A program made the position numbers and the translations under genes. A stretch of 64,000 nt of DNA from Taiwanofungus camphoratus. Lineage: Eukaryota; Basidiomycota; Agaricomycetes; Polyporales; Taiwanofungaceae. The notes beneath the pieces are model-generated. The model had not been told where the DNA came from. It searched no databases and saw only the letters and a program-made list of their open reading frames with translations. The stretch spans positions 1,054,001-1,118,000 of the forward strand of contig CP021231.1 of the NCBI GenBank assembly GCA_003999685.1, read 5' to 3'. Positions 1-10,619 of the stretch are shown piece after piece (positions within the stretch are counted from its first letter, which is position 1; every line of letters starts with the position of its first letter).

Positions 1-1466
1 TGACGATGGCTGGTGTGGGATGATTTGAAGAACTGGGAAGAATGTACGGAGTAACGGTCTGCTGGGACGAGGGTAGAGTCGTAGTAGTAGGGATAGCGGT
101 ATGCAATGTTGATTCTACTGGGTCCTCTGGCTCAGGTGATGAACCGGACTGTTCGTAGGGATCGGGGGACGAGAGGTTGACTTCTGGCATAGATAGCCCT
201 AGAAGCTTGAGAGATGAAGTACGTTCATCGGAGGTTGAAGGAAACTCTAGCTCGTGATCTACAAGGTCTTCTTCCTCATGGTCAAAGGTGTCAGGAGTTG
301 TGAAAAGGGTGGTAGAACTGTTGTCGAGGTTTTCACTTGTGCTACGACTGGCAGCCTCATATGCTTGTGAACGGGTGAATACTGGAGACGTTTTCAGCAA
401 ATCTGAAAGCGGTGGATTCCTTGCCTGAAATCCCCTCACGGTGGGCTCCAGAAATGATGCGCACTATAACACTTCAACCCCAACTGGGTACAACCTAGAG
501 AAGCTGGAAGGCTATAGAACTAGTTAGTGTGGAGGGGAGAGTCAGCAGCAAAGGGTTCCTGATCTCAAATGGGTCAAGAGACGTCTATGAAGGTCTTCGA
601 TAACCTTTGACGTGTGTCGTGACTGCTCGATGTAGCTTCAATGCATTACTATGCTGTACCATACTAAGGAGAGGCTCAAACGTGAGAACTTAGCTGATAT
701 GCAGCCCTTTGAAATACTGTAGAAGGCGGACTTGGGTTAGAGAGAGATGCTAGCACAACCCTTCAATGTGACTCAAAGATGGACGTAAGACTGAATGCAA
801 CTCTTTGATGGATGTCGAAGACGGACAAGATGCAACCCTTCAAGATACTGTAGAAGGTGGATAGTAGACGCAACTCTTTGAACGTAATCAAAGATGAAAG
901 GATGCAGTAGAATGCAGTAGGAGACTGAATCGAAGGTGCTCTTCTTGAGCTCTGCAAGATGGGGGAAAACTTCTCTGTTGTTCCCAGACACCATACATCG
1001 TGTTTATACTACTGTACTATAATGTAAGGTGCATCAGGAGTGGCATAGTATGAGTGGCATCCTAACTACTTGCATACTACGAACTACGGAGTGGCATGAA
1101 ATATACTAAGACAAGACCTGGGGCCGTAGCATTATCGAGTACATCGAGTGGCGCGTCATAGCAGATCGAGTGATATCAGAGTGGCACGTCATAGCAGATC
1201 AAGCGATATCAGAGTGGTGAGACCAGTCACGTGCAAGGACATTGAGTGGCAACTGCATGTGGCGTATTGTGCGTAGAGGGAACGGTACACCAGAACATTG
1301 GACCGAAACTGGCGGAGTGGTGGTGGCGTGATTCGAAGCCATCAGAGAGTCCCACAGTGGCTTTTCAGGCTGTATCAGACACGTCGAGTGGCGTCGAAGG
1401 TATGACTAAGGTCCTAGGGTTGAGTGAGGGTGCTCTGCGGGGCCTAGAAGGGCCTGGTGCCTATCA
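1..1466 (-). mobile_element. Family A LTR retroelement, 5' end (truncated by window edge)
   Basis: Reads right to left. Positions 455-1466 are a 1,012-bp LTR and 1-454 are the start of the internal region, the N-terminal gag-like part. The internal part matches a second copy at 23368-23674 and about 20560-20814, which identifies it. The LTR begins TGATAGG and ends ATCA in its own orientation. The four bases after it at 1467-1470 (GCGG) would be its target duplication, but the partner lies outside the window. The coding part is a broken fossil. Subfamily within the LTR retroelements was not assigned from this copy alone. Confidence 0.8.
455..1466 (-). repeat. Family A LTR (5' LTR of the left-edge element)
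   Basis: Aligns by eye over its whole length with the LTRs at 15339-16318, 21634-22613 and 24452-25425. It carries the family's two hallmarks: a promoter side rich in GCCACTC/GAGTGGC motifs, and a downstream side with repeats of a TCGAAGGGTTGCGT-like core. A TATA-like AGTATAAA lies between the two. Confidence 0.88.
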
Positions 1467-1487
1467 GCGGTATCAGAAGACACTGAG

Positions 1488-2028
1488 GTGATGGGGGACA
1501 GCTCCAGACTGACCAGATCGGCTTCAAGGCATCCCCAGGCACAGCCCGGTAAGTCTGGTGGACCTGATGTGCTATCTGTGCCAAAGAAGAATGGTGCCGG
1601 TCCAAAGGAGGGGAGCCAGAAGAGGAAAAAAAATGAGTTGGAGCCTGTGGAGGAGGAGGATGAGATGGAATCATCATCTAGGAAGAAGGGGAAGGGGGTG
1701 CCTGGACGACCCAAACCCAGGCCGGCCAACAGGGGTGGGAGGAGGACTGTGGCTTAGGGTGCATTCAGAGGAGGAAGACCAGGGTTCCAGCACTGGCAGC
1801 GATGGATGTGGCACTGGTGGCGATGAGTGCGGTGCCAGCAGCGATGATTGCAGCGCCGGCGGCGATGATTGCAGCGCTGGCGGCGATGATTGCAGCACCG
1901 GTGGCGATGAGTGTGGCGCCGGTGGTGATGACTGCGGTGCTGGTGGTGATGGGTGCAGTGCTGAACCTGAGTGTTGTGGCACCAGTGGTGTTTTTGCCTT
2001 ATTATGTTCTGTTTTATGTTCACCCTGA
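1488..2028 (+). CDS. Unrecognised small basic/acidic low-complexity ORFs
   Basis: Two overlapping plus-strand frames. 1488-1757 gives an 89-aa Lys/Arg/Glu-rich polypeptide with basic runs that resemble nuclear localisation signals (RKKGKG, QKRKKN). 1558-2028 gives a frame ending in the Gly-Asp-Cys heptad repeat. The two could be exons of one gene joined by an intron near 1550-1770, but I could not fix the splice sites. No known domain is visible. The ORFs lie immediately beside the family A LTR and may be remnants of a repeated gene rather than a working one. Confidence 0.3.
1788..1965 (+). repeat. 21-bp coding minisatellite (heptapeptide repeat)
   Basis: About eight tandem copies of a 21-bp unit (consensus close to GGCGATGATTGCAGCGCTGGT). 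On the plus strand the 1558-2028 frame reads it as heptads of the type GGDDCSA. The period is a multiple of three and copies differ mostly at third positions, so it behaves like a translated repeat. The surrounding gene is not recognised. Confidence 0.75.
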
Positions 2029-2109
2029 GATAGCCTAGATGGAAATATATACACATAAAATTACTTGAAAACTACTATGTAGAGTGCTTGTACATGCAAT
2101 GGTACCCTA

Positions 2110-4177
2110 CTATTCAATATCCATGACATCATCCTCATCCTCCTCATCCCCATATCCACTCAACATTGCACTGACACCATCTCCTCCCTTCTCAGTGGAC
2201 ACCTCCATCACCTGTGACTGAGGCTGGGCACAAGCAGAGGTGACAGCAGGAGTTTCACCTGGTCCTTGTACCTCAGGATATATCACCGGCACCCTATCGC
2301 CACTGACCGGCGCCAGATAGTAGATGACTGGCACTGCAAGTGGGTGGACCGGTGCTGGATCCTGCAACAGCGGTGCCGGGGTGTCAGGAAGGGAGACTGG
2401 TGAGACAGGGGATGGTGTGAGCGACACAGAGGGTGCTGGATTGATGACAGGAGGTGAGTAAACCCTGCTTACCCTTCTCTCCATGTCTGGCAGGGAGAAC
2501 CAGACTACCGGCTCCTGTTCCCGGTCACGCAGACCGGTATTCAGGTGAACCATTGCTGGATCACTTGCATCTGGCGCTGTGATGTACAGAGCCGGAGCCA
2601 GGTTCTCCTGAGACAGAGCCGGGTCATCCTGAGGCAAAGCCGGGTCATCCTGGGGTGGAGCCAGGTCATCCTGTGGAGGTGCCGGGTCGCCTCCGCTCAT
2701 CTCCCAGTCCATCAGACCAGAATTGTGGTCCATTGTCACCTCTTCCTGAGGCCCGGTAGATGGCCCTGATCAAGGTCAGCCAGGGTGTGAATGAAGGAAC
2801 AGGGACCTACCTGGCAGATTCAAGATGCCTGGTCCCACCAAGCCCTCCACTGCAGCCCTCAATGTCTCCACCATGAGCTCCATCACGGCCAGTTGGCAGC
2901 GCAGGGCCAAGTTCTCATACTCTAGCAGCTCCACCCACCCTTCCAGATCCTCTGCAGGCATGTCCCGTGGTCGCACAAGGGTGTCACCGAGCCATGGCAC
3001 ATGAAGTGTCCGTGCTGGTGGGACCACAATGTCTACGTATGCCATATCTGGCCATTAATGAGGAAGGATCTAAAGCAAGAAACAAAAAACTTACTACGCC
3101 GCTTTGGTGGCATAGATGCCACCATCCCCTCTCCACCCGACCCGGACGGCTCATCAGTAGGAGGAGAAGGTGATCTCCTCCTTGAGACCACTGTCTTCCC
3201 CGGCTTTGGTGCCGGAGTGTGCGGCCCCACTGGCTCCACGGCCTGTGCCCTCCCGGTCTTCTTGCCTGTTGAGGGCCGGCTGGAGGAGGCAGTGGCATTG
3301 GCCACTTTGGCAGCGGCTTGGCAGCAGTGTGTGGTGGGAGGTGGCTGGGTGCATTTTGCCTTCACAAAATGGCACCTGTTGCAAGCTGTGACCTTGCCTG
3401 TGGGCGGCTGGTTGGGGTGGGTGGAGATGATGCACTCACCTGGCTCGCACCAGGTGCAAGGGGGGTCCTATACAAATGTAAGTGTGAATTGGAGCAAAGA
3501 GAGGGCAACGACTCACCATTGGCCATGCCCATTCGTCTGAGCGCATCGCCCCCAGCTTTCGGGATGGCCTCCCCTGCTCACTCGGCGCCGCAGACACCAA
3601 CTGTGACTGTGATCGTGCCCAGCTGCTCCTCCTCAGTGGCTGCCCCCGCTCATCCTCTGATGGAACCGGTGTTGTTGGCTTCAGAATCCCCTTCGGCTTG
3701 CGGGGTGTCCTGGGCAATGGGCGTGGCAGCGGGGAGGCGGTTGCTGGTCACCGGGCCAGCTTCTTCTCCTCACGGTGCCGCCCTCTCTAAACCAGACTCA
3801 TCCCCTCCATCTCGACGTCTTCCTCAACCATCCCCTCCTCCCAGCTCGCATCATCCACCTCCACCCTCTGCGGCACCTCCTCAGTTCTGCAGAACTTGCG
3901 CAGTCCTGCAACCTCCAGTCCCATCCTCACCTTCTTCCTTCTCTGGGTCTCCTCCTCCACCTCAACCTCCACTGATGTCTCCCGGGTCCTCTTGGCACCT
4001 GCAACAGCTGGAGAATAAAAAAAAGTCAGTGTAAGTCATGTAATCATCATGCAGCTACTCACCATCTGCCTGCCACCAAGTGTCCTCCATACTCTCCTCC
4101 CCCACCTCTGACACAGCACCCTCTGGTGGCTCCGAGTACCAGGGGTTGGCCTTGACTTCAGGATTGTCGACCAACAT
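2110..4177 (-). pseudogene. Unrecognised multi-exon gene with a Zn2Cys6-like half motif
   Basis: A chain of minus-strand exons can be followed: about 4177-4063, intron 4062-4008 (GTGAGT...CAG), 4007-3787, a Pro/Ser-rich stretch 3717-3500, a Cys-bearing exon about 3400-3100, 3055-2816, and a last exon ending at 2110. At 3383-3351 the frame reads CNRCHFVKAKC, the CX2CX6C first half of a fungal Zn(II)2Cys6 finger; the second half is not canonical. A Leu-rich, coiled-coil-like segment (2950-2830) follows, then a tail with repeated PPQDDPA units (2680-2600) and an acidic C-terminus. An in-frame stop lies just upstream of the ATG at 4177 in what looks like continuing coding sequence. It may be a decayed member of a repeated family. 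Function is unknown; DNA binding is only suggested by the half finger. Confidence 0.4.
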
Positions 4178-5319
4178 GACCTCCAATCATGCCGGCATGC
4201 CATGCTGAGCAGCACGTGTAAACTCACCCACGCTGCTTAGGACAATGGCAGGCACATATGACCACTCGCTGTTACAAGGCGGTAATGGTGTGAACATACA
4301 TTTTCGTTTCTCTTCACTATACCGGACTAGCGGGTTGTGTACACTTACAATCATCACCATTATTCCTGACGGGCTGACTGTCACCCGCTTAGTTATGGAC
4401 TGTTCCTCAGGAGGGACCACTCGGGCCTCTGACTTATGGACACTTAGGTGCTGGTACCCGTGGGAGCGAGGGCTGGCTTGCCCTAAACCCATCATAGTAC
4501 TTAAGGGGTTGGCTCACTGCGGAGCACTCCAATCTTGTCCTCCTTAGTTACACTGTGTACTTTGGTGCCATCGTTACCATTTGTACTTTACGACTAGGCT
4601 TAGGCCCCTATACCTTCGTCTATTCAACGGGTCACCTTAGACCATCTATATCCTTGTGACTACACTAGGACTTAGGCTGTGACTTAGCCCACAACTCTCT
4701 CGAGACCGTTGGGCTAGCGGTTGAAGACTTAGATGTGTACTCGTCATCAGCCAGGCTGACTCCTCGTTTACACTTCACGCCTGACTACTCAACGACCCCC
4801 CATCACGGTAGTCACCTATGGGCGTAGACCCCTCGTAACACTTGCCAGCAGTGGAGGCTGTGATGAGGAGGTTCCAGAGGAGATGCTGAAATGGATGTGT
4901 ATATAGTTAGCATGTAATGAGATAGTGGAAAACTTACCAGCTCCTGCTCCAACCTCTTCTCAAACCAGGTCTGGCATGAATGGTTGGGGCCAGGCAAGTG
5001 AGAGAGGGCCAGATGCACTCAGTTTGCCATCAGATAAAGGCTTTCTTGCATGGACAGAGTGGAGGACATATTTAAAGCAGGTTTCAATAGTGAAATGCAG
5101 CTAGAAACACATGAAAGGAGAGTGTCATGATGGTGGTGTCAATGACCGATGGATGAACAACAGTGAAAAAGATCATGGGATGATCACGTGATCGGCACAT
5201 TCAGACACATCATGTGACTGAAACTTACTGATGCCTGCCTGATTCCTCATGTTCAATCCCAGCTCTGTTTCCGTGCTGATCTTGAGCTTCAAATTCATCA
5301 TTTCTGTGACCCATATACA
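4178..5319. other. Spacer between the divergent unrecognised genes
   Basis: About 1.1 kb with no continuous coding frame. A minus-strand stretch at 5018-4935 ends in a good donor and could be an upstream exon of the 2110-4177 gene. The rest shows nothing I can identify. Confidence 0.4.
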
Positions 5320-6169
5320 ATGTCCAGCACATCCAAGAGTGAGTGCTTTCAATATTCCTCTATTTGTGATACCAATGGCCCTGTTACAGACACTCAATCC
5401 AAGGGAAAGGGCACTACCAGGCCTTCTCAGCCTTTGCAGGCACCCACCATCTCCCCCTCCTCATCTGATCAGCCCAGTGAGCACCAGGGGACAGGGCAGG
5501 ATCTCTCCATGTGGAATTTGCCTCCACCACCCCCCAGAAGGGTGGCCTCAGAGATGGCCAGAGAAGGGACAGAAGGAGGGAGAGGCCAGGGAGGAAGGGA
5601 AGGGAGTAGGAGGGGCCCCTCACAGTCAGTCAATCCCAGTCTTGTTTCCTCCAGACAGTCCCCTGGGACCTCATCTTGACCTCCGGAGTGGACTGTGCTT
5701 CCCCCTCCCCCTCCATCACCAGTCACCCGGCATTCATCCCGGGACACATCTGGACCGCCAGACTGGACACAGCTTCCTCCCCCACCTCTCCCATCAGCAG
5801 GCCACTTATCGATGGCGCAGGCAGGGCCCTCACCTTCAACATCAGCTGGCCGGTCAGCCCAGCTGCCATCTCAACCACCTGACTGGACGATGCTGCCACC
5901 ACCACCAGCGTCCTCTGCAGATAGATCCCGGCCTCCTCCATTTGAACAGCCAGGGTGGACAACTCTACCACCATCACCCCCATCCCAGTCAGGCCCATTG
6001 GCCCGGGCTGCATCACAAGTGCCAGAGTGGACCCAGCTGCCTCCCCCCCCTCCAGCATCGGCCAGACTGCCATGGGGTGTGGCGCTGGTGGGTCATGCAC
6101 TGACACCATTGGGAAGCACAAGAGGAGCGGCACTATTCTCTGGTGTCACGGGGCTGTCAGGAGCAGGTG

Positions 6170-6580
6170 GACCGGCATCAGGTCATGGTTCAGTGCTGTT
6201 GGGTTCTACTACGGCGCCGTCAGGTCCTAGCACGATGCCGTCGGGTCGTGGTTCAGTGCCGTCGGGTCATGGTTCAGTGCCGTTGGGTCCTAGCACGGTG
6301 CTGTCAGGTTGTGGTTCGGTGCTGTTGGGTCCTACTATGGTGCTGTCGGGTTCTACTACGGCACCGTCAGGTCCTAGCACGGTGCTGTTGGGTCCTAGCA
6401 CGGCACCATCGGGTCGTGGTTCAGCACCATTAGGTTCTACTACAGCGCTGTCAGGTTCTAGCACAGCACCATCGGATTGTGGTTCAGCGCTGTCAGGTCC
6501 TAGCACGGCACCATTGGGTCGTGGCTCGGTGCTGTCAGGTTGTGGCATGGTATCGTTGGGTCCCAGCACAGCACCGTCAG
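6170..6580 (+). repeat. 21-bp coding minisatellite (Ser/Gly heptads)
   Basis: About nineteen tandem 21-bp units alternating GPSTAPS-like and GRGSVLS-like heptads in the 5695-6765 frame. The higher-order pattern is roughly two units. It is the same period as the array at 1788-1965 but a different sequence. Confidence 0.75.
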
Positions 6581-7129
6581 GTCTTCCAGTGGTGCCTTTG
6601 AGGGCAGGCGCGGCACCAGCGGCTGCAAGCACATCTGCAGCAGGGAGTGGGACAACCCTGGTGCCGAAGAAGATGGGCAAGAAAACCTGCCTTCTGTCCA
6701 CTGTCCCTCTCCCCCCTTCATGTATGATGATGACATGGAGGTCGTCCCTCTCACAGAAAATGTGAAGAAGTATCGTGAGTCCTGCCCCATTCCTTCCGAG
6801 TGCTTGGTGTCCACCATTTATGGCACCATCATTGACATCAAAAGGCCCACCAAGCCCCACCCTGACCTCACCCCCTTTGAGAAGTGGAGGCATGACCTCT
6901 TCAGCCCCAGATGTCCCACCATGACCTCCACAGGCTACAGGGAGATGATGGCCATCAGGTGTCGGGAGTTCTTTGCCGATGAGGAGTTTGTGGCAGTGGG
7001 ATTGAGCCTCAGCCAGAGGAGATTGCCTCTCCCTCCTCCTTCATCCTCCTCTTCTAGTAGTGGCTCTTCTGGGGATGGATCTGGCAGTGAGGGACAGAGC
7101 TCTGGAGGGGGGTTGCAGTATAAGACAGA

Positions 7130-7205
7130 TAGTGATGAGGATGATGATGATGAGGAGGAGGAGGAGGAGAAGGAGGAGAAGGAGGAGGAAGATGAGGAGG
7201 GGCAG
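7130..7205 (+). repeat. GAN-rich microsatellite (acidic run)
   Basis: A purine run of GAT and GAG triplets that encodes an Asp/Glu-rich tract in the 6540-7268 frame. Confidence 0.7.
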
Positions 7206-7819
7206 GGGCAGGGGGATGTTATAGAGCTCAGCTCTGATGCTGGCCAGATGCAGATCAGATGGAGGTGAATGAGGGCCAGGCTCAGGTAGGTAAGTTCTTT
7301 TTCCCCTTTTCCATGGTTCTAATAGTACATGGGCATGCACAGGCACAATTTTCAGCAGGGGGACAAGCTTAAGGGCCAGACCCCAGTGATGATGGTGAGT
7401 TCTCAATCATGGTTCTCTCATCCAACTCCTGCCTTTGTGTTCACTCATAGTTTATGTAGAATCTGTTTTTTCGGCAGACTTGCTGAGATGGGCTGATAAG
7501 CACACTGAGATCCAAGCTGCTGCTCAGTTGGTATATGCTTATCAGCATCTCAGGGTGGAGCAGGTCAAATCTGCTGATTCTTTGCAAAGGCTGACTGACA
7601 TGAGGGACTTCAATGCCTTGGGGGTGGATTCTGTAGCACATGTACTAGAAAGGTACAAAATGTAACCATATCTACATTCCTGTTCTTGGGACTTCATGTA
7701 TATCTGAACATGGCTGTAATTTATCAAAGCTTTACCCAACAGTGAGGCCTTCATTTAGGCATCAGACTTGACCTGGCTGCTGCAAGAGCCAGGGGGCATC
7801 CCTGGAAATGAGGAATGGC

Positions 7820-8925
7820 TGGCTGACCCGTTGCAACGGGATGAGTCCATCCCCGGCCGTGATACAATTTCTTTTATCGCATATCTTATCAGTCGGACCT
7901 CGGATCGGTCCCGTGACCTTTCGCTTCTAGGACGGGCCTCGGGTAGGCCCAACTTCTTCGCGCAGCATCTTGATTCATCGCTGCTTATGGTACGGGCCCC
8001 GGTTACTCATGGACACTGACTCATATCATGCCCCGCTTACACATTCTGTCTTACGCTTACTGATTGCTAATACGGCCCGATGACTCATATCGCCTTACTT
8101 ACGCTTACTCATGCTGATTCTTAGACCACGTGCCATGGTCCGTGCGCAGGGTAGAATACGTATATAAGGCCCTGTACTTTGTAGGTCGGACCTTAAGTTC
8201 GATCTGGTTATCAAGTAGCTAGTTGCCACTAGCAATCTTATACTCGTATCTTGCAACCTCTCGCTTCGTACTTGAGTACTCGCTCGACTCTATCGATTTC
8301 ACCCAGGAAGGACATACGCAGTGTCCATAAAGCCTCGCTACCATCTCTAGTAGTCAGGTCCTCATGTTTGAGGCTTCCCGGTCGTTGATACCAGTTTGTA
8401 TCAGGCCGACCCATTGCAACGGGATGGGTCCATCCCCGGCCGACCCATTGCAATGGGATGGGTCCATCCCCGGCTGACCCGTTGCAATGGGATGAGTCCA
8501 TCCCTGGCCGACCCGTTGCAATGGGATGGGTCCATCACCAGCCGACCCATTGCAAGGAGATGGGTCCATCACCGGCCAACCTGTTGCAACGGGATAGGTC
8601 CATCACCGGTCGACCTGTTGCAACAGGTAGATACCATCGCCGGCTGACCCGTTGCAATGAGATGGGTCCATCACTGGCCAACCCGTTGCAATGGGATGGT
8701 CCCATCATCAGCTGACCCGTTGCAATGGGATGGTCTCATCCCCAGCCGACCCATTGCAACGGGATGGTCCCATCCCCGGCCGACCCGTTGCAACGGGAAT
8801 ACATTCACCCCTGGCCGACCCATTGAAATGGGGCTTGTTTCAATGGTCGGCCAACGTCGGACAGCCTGTTCACAATGGGCCAAACTCAGCGTTTATTGGC
8901 CTATTGCAACGGGGTTTTTCACTGG
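7820..8925. repeat. 34-bp minisatellite, about 13 units, interrupted by a solo LTR
   Basis: One unit lies at about 7822-7859 and about 12 more run from 8404 to about 8832, then decay to about 8925. The unit carries two nearly abutting palindromic blocks, CCGTTGCAACGG (perfect 12-bp palindrome) and GGATGGGTCCATCC (inverted 6-mers around GT), followed by a CCCCGGCCGAC spacer. The period of 34 is not a multiple of three, and frames stay open on both strands only because the unit has few stops. There are no spacers between units, so it is not a CRISPR-type array. Confidence 0.88.
7860..8403 (+). mobile_element. Solo LTR of chromovirus family B
   Basis: 544 bp, TGATACAA...TATCA, flanked by a perfect 5-bp target duplication GGCCG (7855-7859 and 8404-8408). 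It is nearly identical to the LTRs of B1 and B2. It is the product of LTR-LTR recombination after insertion into the minisatellite. TATATAA lies near 8160 and the self-priming motif TAAGTTCGATCT near 8192. Confidence 0.93.
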
Positions 8926-9075
8926 ATGAGCTTGTCCTTCAGAAGTACACCGATGTCCTATGACCATGATCTTGCGTGAGATTAGAATGCTCTTCATGCC
9001 GAAGAAGGTTCCTCCTGCGTAGCGCATTCAAGTAATGATACGATTCAAGTTTTCGAAGTGTTTCCATACGAATCT

Positions 9076-10062
9076 TCAAATTCCAGCGTTCGAGGGCAGC
9101 TGCTTATTGTTGTAGTCCAATGCGAGGCCTTTGACCAGAACATTGTCGATGTAGGGTACTGTCGAGTGTGGGATTTCAGGTTGTAAAATATAGGTGACAT
9201 CGTCATGGAATATAGGAACTGAGTTCATCCAACCCATTGGAAGGGTGACGAGGCACATGGTGCTGTAGGGCATTTGAAACGTTATAAGGTCTCTTGAAGA
9301 CTCCGCAATGAGTCGTTCATTGTAGCCTACATAGAGGTCGAGCATGCCGCCACACGGTCTTCCTCCAAACTGTTCTGCAAGATATTCTGGTGTAGGTGGT
9401 ATGCTGGAGTGCTGTATCATAACTGCGTTAAGGGGTTCGAGGGAGTGTACAAGTCGAAGAGATTTTCCGTCTTTCTTTACTACACAGAACCAATGTGATC
9501 GATACAACGAGTTCGAAGGCTCATAGATGCCTGTGTTGATCTTTTGCTTGATCACTGCGCAGACTTGATTGTAGATCCCAGGTGAAATGGGGATATTCTT
9601 CTGCACCCAGGGCATATGTGGTATAATGGGGAAATCTACAGAAGGGAAGTATTCTGGCTTGAAGCATCCCCTCTCTTCGTTGGTCCATGCGAAGGCTTCA
9701 TTGTGCAAGCACATGAAGTGGTGAAGGACTTGATGCTCATTGGGGAGCAGGAAGTTGCTGTTGTAAAGCTTCTCTGCAATGTCAAAGCATTCACGCGTAT
9801 ATTGGCCAGTAGGTTCGAAGGGTGGGGGATTGGTTGAGAGTACCGGCATAATGGATAGGGGGTCACCCTTGATGTCTCGAACTATTCGAAACTGCTTGGG
9901 GACCGCTTCTAGGACGGGATGAGTCTTGAGCGTGACTGGTTTGTACTTTTTTTTGGTAGCTGTGTAGGTTTTGTGAGTTGACATAAAAGATGTCAGAAGG
10001 ATGGAATTAGTAAGCTGCGAGGTCACAGCACGAGTCGAAGAATTCGGAGGGGATGAACTAGG
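9076..10062 (-). pseudogene. Family A reverse transcriptase region
   Basis: A long minus-strand frame with the usual order of RT blocks for LTR elements: a linker, the FCVVKKDGKSLRLVH block, the LDLYVGYN block, a TLPMGW block, and the palm block near 9125. The N-terminal end stops exactly at the B1 insertion (target duplication CTAGG), and its continuation resumes at 18094 on the other side. It is part of a fossil element. Confidence 0.75.
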
Positions 10063-10605
10063 TGATACAATTTCTTTTATCGCATATCTTATCGGTCGGA
10101 CCTTGGATCGGTCCCGTGACCTTTCGCTTCTAGGACAGGCCTCGGGTAGGCCCAGCTTCTTCACGCAGCATCTTGACTCATCGCTGCTTACGGTACGGGC
10201 CCCGGTTACTCATGGACTCTGACTCATATCGGGCCCCGCTCACACATTCTGTCTTACGCTTACTGATTGCTAATACGGCCCGATGACTCATATCACCTTA
10301 CTTACGCTTACTCATGCTGATTCTTAAACCACGTGCCATGGTCCGTGCACAGGGTAGAATACGTATATAAGGCCCTGTACTTTGTAGGCCGGACCTTAAG
10401 TTCGATCTGGTTACCAAGTAGCTAGTTACCACTAGCAATCTTATACTCGTATCTTGCGACCTCTCGCTTCGTACCTGAGTACTCGCTCGACTCCATCGAC
10501 TTCGCCCAGGAGGACATACGCAGTGTCCATAAAGCCTCGCTACCATCTCTAGTAGTCAGGTCCTCACGTTCGAGGCTTTCCGGTCGTTGATACCAGCTTG
10601 TATCA
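10063..10605 (+). repeat. B1 5' LTR
   Basis: 543 bp with 8-bp perfect terminal inverted repeats TGATACAA/TTGTATCA. TATATAA at 10364-10370. The motif at 10397-10408, about 33 nt downstream, is complementary to the primer site just past the LTR. Confidence 0.95.
10364..10370 (+). promoter_or_regulatory. TATA box in B1 5' LTR
   Basis: TATATAA, conserved at the same place in all five family B LTRs seen here. A start about 30 bp downstream would place the RNA 5' end at or next to 10397, the beginning of the self-complementary primer motif. Confidence 0.7.
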
Positions 10606-10607
10606 AA

Positions 10608-10619
10608 AGATCGAACTTA
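10608..10619 (+). promoter_or_regulatory. Primer-binding site, self-priming type (B1)
   Basis: AGATCGAACTTA starts 3 nt past the LTR end and is the exact reverse complement of TAAGTTCGATCT at 10397-10408 inside the LTR. No TGG-type tRNA primer site is visible here. The Tf1/sushi chromovirus group is known to prime reverse transcription with the folded-back 5' end of its own RNA; this fits that arrangement. The same pair occurs in B2 (31330-31341 with 31120-31131). Confidence 0.8.

Larger units (their letters stand above)
5320..7665 (+). pseudogene. Unrecognised proline-rich/acidic gene with repeat arrays
   Basis: ATG at 5320, a 19-nt first exon, and an intron 5339-5389 (GTGAGT...ACAG) open into a long frame. 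That frame carries five copies of a P-x-W-T-x-L-P-P-x-P motif (5680-6060), a 21-bp heptad array (about 6170-6580), then in another frame a non-repetitive block (6720-7020), a Ser run and a Glu/Asp run (7040-7250). A last piece, 7435-7665, is a short helical segment. The frame is interrupted at least twice (an in-frame TGA at 5677, a frame change near 6700), so it is decayed or has introns I cannot place. It is divergent to the 2110-4177 gene. No known domain was recognised. Confidence 0.35.

Noticed and set aside
5249-6103. 284-codon frame overlapping the proline-rich gene
   Set aside because: It overlaps the frame with WTxLPPPP repeats and is His/Pro-rich, the usual shadow of a proline codon-rich frame.
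8404-8832. CRISPR-like array
   Set aside because: Units are contiguous with no unique spacers, there are no cas genes, and the host is a eukaryote.
8396-8929. Several long open frames on both strands in the satellite array
   Set aside because: They arise because the 34-bp unit lacks stops in most frames; the translation simply cycles through three frames of the repeat.
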